In this document: positions 63,937-64,000 of the stretch, piece after piece
Layout: each line of letters opens with the position of its first letter
Numbering within the stretch: position 1 is the stretch's first letter
From: Sulfolobaceae archaeon
Lineage (GTDB): Archaea > Thermoproteota > Thermoprotei_A > Sulfolobales > Sulfolobaceae
Length of the DNA: 64,000 nt
Assembly (NCBI GenBank): GCA_028277025.1
Contig: JAPYVG010000006.1
Coordinates: forward strand, 1-64,000
Direction of reading: 5' to 3'
Position numbers and translations under genes: made by a program
The notes under the pieces: model-generated
Seen by the model: the letters and a program-made list of their open reading frames with translations, nothing else
The model's database searches: none
What the model was told of the DNA's origin: nothing

Positions 63937-64000
63937 GAGTAATTTTTTGTTTCATAACTAAAGTAATTTTCTAATGAAAAGATGTAAAGGATGGGATTTA

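Noticed and set aside
1..64000. tRNA, rRNA and CRISPR loci
   Set aside because: I looked for cloverleaf ends, conserved rRNA words and regularly spaced repeats and found none. A covariance-model scan would be decisive.

Overview
The window comes from a thermoacidophilic archaeon of the order Sulfolobales. The evidence is a base composition that looks AT-rich by eye, archaeal TATA boxes, frequent GTG/TTG starts, genes overlapping by a few bases, class III (archaeal type IV) pilin signal peptides, a molybdenum sulfur-reductase-type operon, PaREP1 genes, DUF2299- and DUF5678-like proteins and IS607/TnpB elements. Genus is not decidable from the sequence alone; an Acidianus- or Stygiolobus-like sulfur reducer would fit. 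I saw no rRNA, tRNA or CRISPR array.

Layout. 1-962: a truncated IS110 transposase, a TnpB 3'-end remnant and a broken membrane gene. 994-9369: glycosyltransferases (GT4, GT2), a large membrane protein, TPR, nitroreductase, MFS, dUTPase-like and DsrE proteins. 9442-19937: a Sre-type molybdoenzyme operon (catalytic subunit, four-cluster Fe-S subunit, TorD-type chaperone, polyferredoxin, HAD-like and DUF2299-like genes) plus a divergent NrfD/SreC-type membrane anchor; a shared motif next to both TATA boxes suggests co-regulation. 20037-24360: a regulator, SMP-30, LOG-like, class II amidotransferase and M48 peptidase. 24356-31914: accessory DNA with decayed genes, mini-elements and tandem DUF5678/retropepsin genes, but also intact genes such as an Ntn asparaginase and an amino-acid permease.

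31915-50380: cobalamin (anaerobic corrin) genes in two blocks, KaiC-cbiG-cbiE and cbiX/C-cbiH-cbiD-cbiT-cbiL-cbiF, separated by about 11 kb of mobile and decaying DNA, with a B12-binding-like radical SAM enzyme and an ABC exporter inside. 50804-57669: a type IV pilus (Aap/Bas-like) operon with four pilin-like proteins, an ATPase and a long platform protein, next to a membrane-anchored HTH protein. 57706-63936: CDF transporter, a vapBC pair whose toxin is split by a mini-element, HAD phosphatase, ACT/DUF711 pair and prpD-prpB of the methylcitrate pathway.

The most interesting material is a set of small repeated elements that look like stand-alone guide-RNA units. Three ~260-280-bp IS607-related mini-elements each keep a left end, a TATA box and the TnpB 3' end/right end, the region that in active elements encodes the omega RNA, and each ends next to a different flanking sequence. 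A second, unrelated ~277-bp element is present twice, with a promoter placed exactly in front of a strong stem and a hairpin whose two arms change together between copies. Neither carries a transposase or TnpB gene. One complete but transposase-damaged IS607 element with an intact TnpB frame lies at the cbi promoter. A second recurrent module is the pairing of a small DUF5678-type protein with a retropepsin-like protease.
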